A stretch of 7,016 nt of DNA from Prevotellaceae bacterium (GTDB lineage: Bacteria > Bacteroidota > Bacteroidia > Bacteroidales > UBA932), in the NCBI GenBank assembly GCA_031267155.1, contig JAIRZR010000319.1, positions 1 to 7,016 of the forward strand. Reading direction: 5' to 3'. Both the position numbers and the translations under genes were made by a program. This document shows positions 6,418 through 7,016 of the stretch, one piece after another. Every line of letters starts with the position of its first letter. Within the stretch, counting starts at the first letter, position 1. The notes under the pieces are model-generated. The model saw only the letters and a program-made list of their open reading frames with translations, had not been told where the DNA came from and searched no databases.

Positions 6418-6502
6418 AAGTGGGTAAAAAATTACCCACTTTACCCACTCGGTGGGTAAAAAGTTACCCACTTTTTACCCACTTGGATAAAAAGTTACCC
6501 TT
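6418..6502. repeat. Tandem array of GTGGGTAA / TTACCCAC dyads, 31-32-bp period
   Basis: Three dyads of the form GTGGGTAA, four bases (AAAA or AAAG), TTACCCAC: perfect at 6420-6439, perfect at 6452-6471, and decayed at 6483-6502 (TTGGATAA and TTACCCTT). An extra TTACCCAC half-site follows each of the first two (6441-6448 and 6475-6482). The half-sites run reverse-forward-forward in each period and start on average 10.7 bp apart. The array lies 157-241 bp upstream of the ATPase ATG. It may be a multi-dyad operator or a structured repeat. Confidence 0.85.
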
Positions 6503-6532
6503 TTAGAATTAAGAACTGAAAGTTAAAAACTG

Positions 6533-6559
6533 AGAGCGCTGACACGCGCCAGCGCTTTT
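6533..6559. terminator. GC-rich hairpin, possible terminator
   Basis: AGCGCTG (6535-6541) and CAGCGCT (6550-6556) enclose an 8-base loop; the stem extends by a G:T and an A:T pair. TTT A follows on the plus strand, and on the minus strand CTCAG then TTTTT. The T-tracts are weak, and no gene in the window clearly ends here. Direction is undecided. Confidence 0.35.
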
Positions 6560-6859
6560 AGGGATGAATGTGAGGATATTTCATAAACAATTCCGCCACT
6601 TGCCATAGCATATGCAAGCCTTAAAAGGCTTGTGGCTGGAGGTAAACGGTTTTCTATTGATATTAATGCCCTATGGGCAATTTCGCAATGCGCATTATGT
6701 TCACAGTATCATGAAACTGTTACACCTTATTTATTTCACGTCCCTAAATATGCTCTATCCGAATTAGGGCGACCACAAGGGTCGTCGCCATAATTGCCGT
6801 CACCAGCAATACCCTGTCCGGCGTAGCATCTTCGCGACAATCTAATTGACACAAAAACA
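6560..6859. other. Non-coding or degenerate stretch with small palindromes
   Basis: No open frame with a normal start exceeds a few tens of codons. Plus-strand codons 6587-6790 are open for 68 codons and look protein-like (for example KRFSIDINALWAIS), but there is no ATG, only a GTG at 6632, and no homologue I recognise. The stretch contains hairpins CAAGCCTT-AA-AAGGCTTG (6615-6632), TGCCC-TAT-GGGCA (6667-6679) and the palindrome AATGCGCATT (6687-6696). It may be a gene remnant overlain by repeats. Confidence 0.45.
6766..6789. repeat. REP-like palindrome GGCGAC...GTCGCC
   Basis: GGCGAC (6768-6773) pairs perfectly with GTCGCC (6784-6789). An alternative register pairs CGACC (6770-6774) with GGTCG (6780-6784), because GTC is doubled. 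Translations across it read GRPQGSSP on one strand and GDDPCGRPN on the other. Such peptides are familiar to me as spurious products of dispersed palindromic elements, so I read it as a repeat and not as coding sequence. Confidence 0.45.
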
Positions 6860-6891
6860 GCAGAGGCGTCCAAAATTTTGGGCGCCTCTGC
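6860..6891 (-). terminator. Strong intrinsic terminator for a leftward gene beyond the window
   Basis: A 32-base near-perfect inverted repeat: GCAGAGGCG, T, CCAAAA paired with TTTTGG, G, CGCCTCTGC, with one G:T wobble. On the minus strand it is followed after two bases by TTTTT (6853-6857). On the plus strand it is followed by GCAAC and an A-run. It therefore terminates minus-strand transcription entering from the right. The stop that ends that transcript's gene must lie right of 6891, in the window's last bases or beyond. Confidence 0.65.
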
Positions 6892-7016
6892 GCAACAAAA
6901 AAAAAAATCTCAATAATCATTCAATAACGCAATCCAAATTTTCCATTCACATTGCCAGAACACGATTCAAAAATTCAAGACCCGGATTGAGAAAAATAAT
7001 TCTCAACAAAGTTGCC

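Noticed and set aside
6766..6860. tRNA or other standard RNA gene in the GC-richer stretch
   Set aside because: No cloverleaf, T-loop or CCA-adjacent acceptor pairing could be found; the pairing seen is a simple REP-like palindrome.
6947..7015. Partial minus-strand CDS at the right edge
   Set aside because: Only 22 codons without a recognisable motif. The terminator supports a gene nearby but does not fix the frame, so it is noted as a finding only.

Overview
The window looks like a chromosomal segment of a Bacteroidota bacterium, probably order Bacteroidales. This is an inference from three things: the protein families and their wording, AT-rich leaders mostly without Shine-Dalgarno sites, and short AATTCAA-type spacer arrays of a kind I associate with these genomes. 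Genus cannot be fixed from the sequence.

Left part (1-1988, plus strand): two abutting genes. The first is the 3' ~95 % of a radical SAM protein of the 'putative DNA modification/repair' family, whose start lies left of the window. The second is its usual partner, a complete DUF4130-type 'probable DNA metabolism' protein. They are joined as TAA-ATG and are probably co-transcribed. The biochemical reaction of the pair is not known to me.

Middle (1989-2532): a gene-free junction between convergent transcription units. It is dense with structured repeats: small hairpins with CC-GAA-GG or CC-TTAC-GG cores, three larger hairpins with a shared AAGCG-W-AGCG loop and compensatory stem changes, a 22-bp tandem array of about 4.8 copies, and a 7-bp AT-rich array that supplies the stop codon of the next gene.

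Right-centre (2533-6261, minus strand): a three-gene ABC-2 export operon read right to left. It encodes a NosF/NatA-like ATPase and then two paralogous NosY-like six-helix permeases, both with large non-membrane segments and the same C-terminal YDVR. The junctions are a 13-nt gap and a 4-nt ATGA overlap. The substrate cannot be read from the sequence.

Right part (6262-7016): no convincing gene. It holds the AT-rich leader of the ABC operon with a 15-bp direct repeat, a striking 32-bp-period array of GTGGGTAA/TTACCCAC dyads about 160-240 bp upstream of the ATPase start, and a GC-rich hairpin. Beyond these are a start-less protein-like open frame, a REP-like palindrome, and a strong leftward terminator for a gene that must lie mostly or wholly beyond the right edge. 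The repeat-rich intergenic regions are the least ordinary part of the window; the genes belong to recognisable families.
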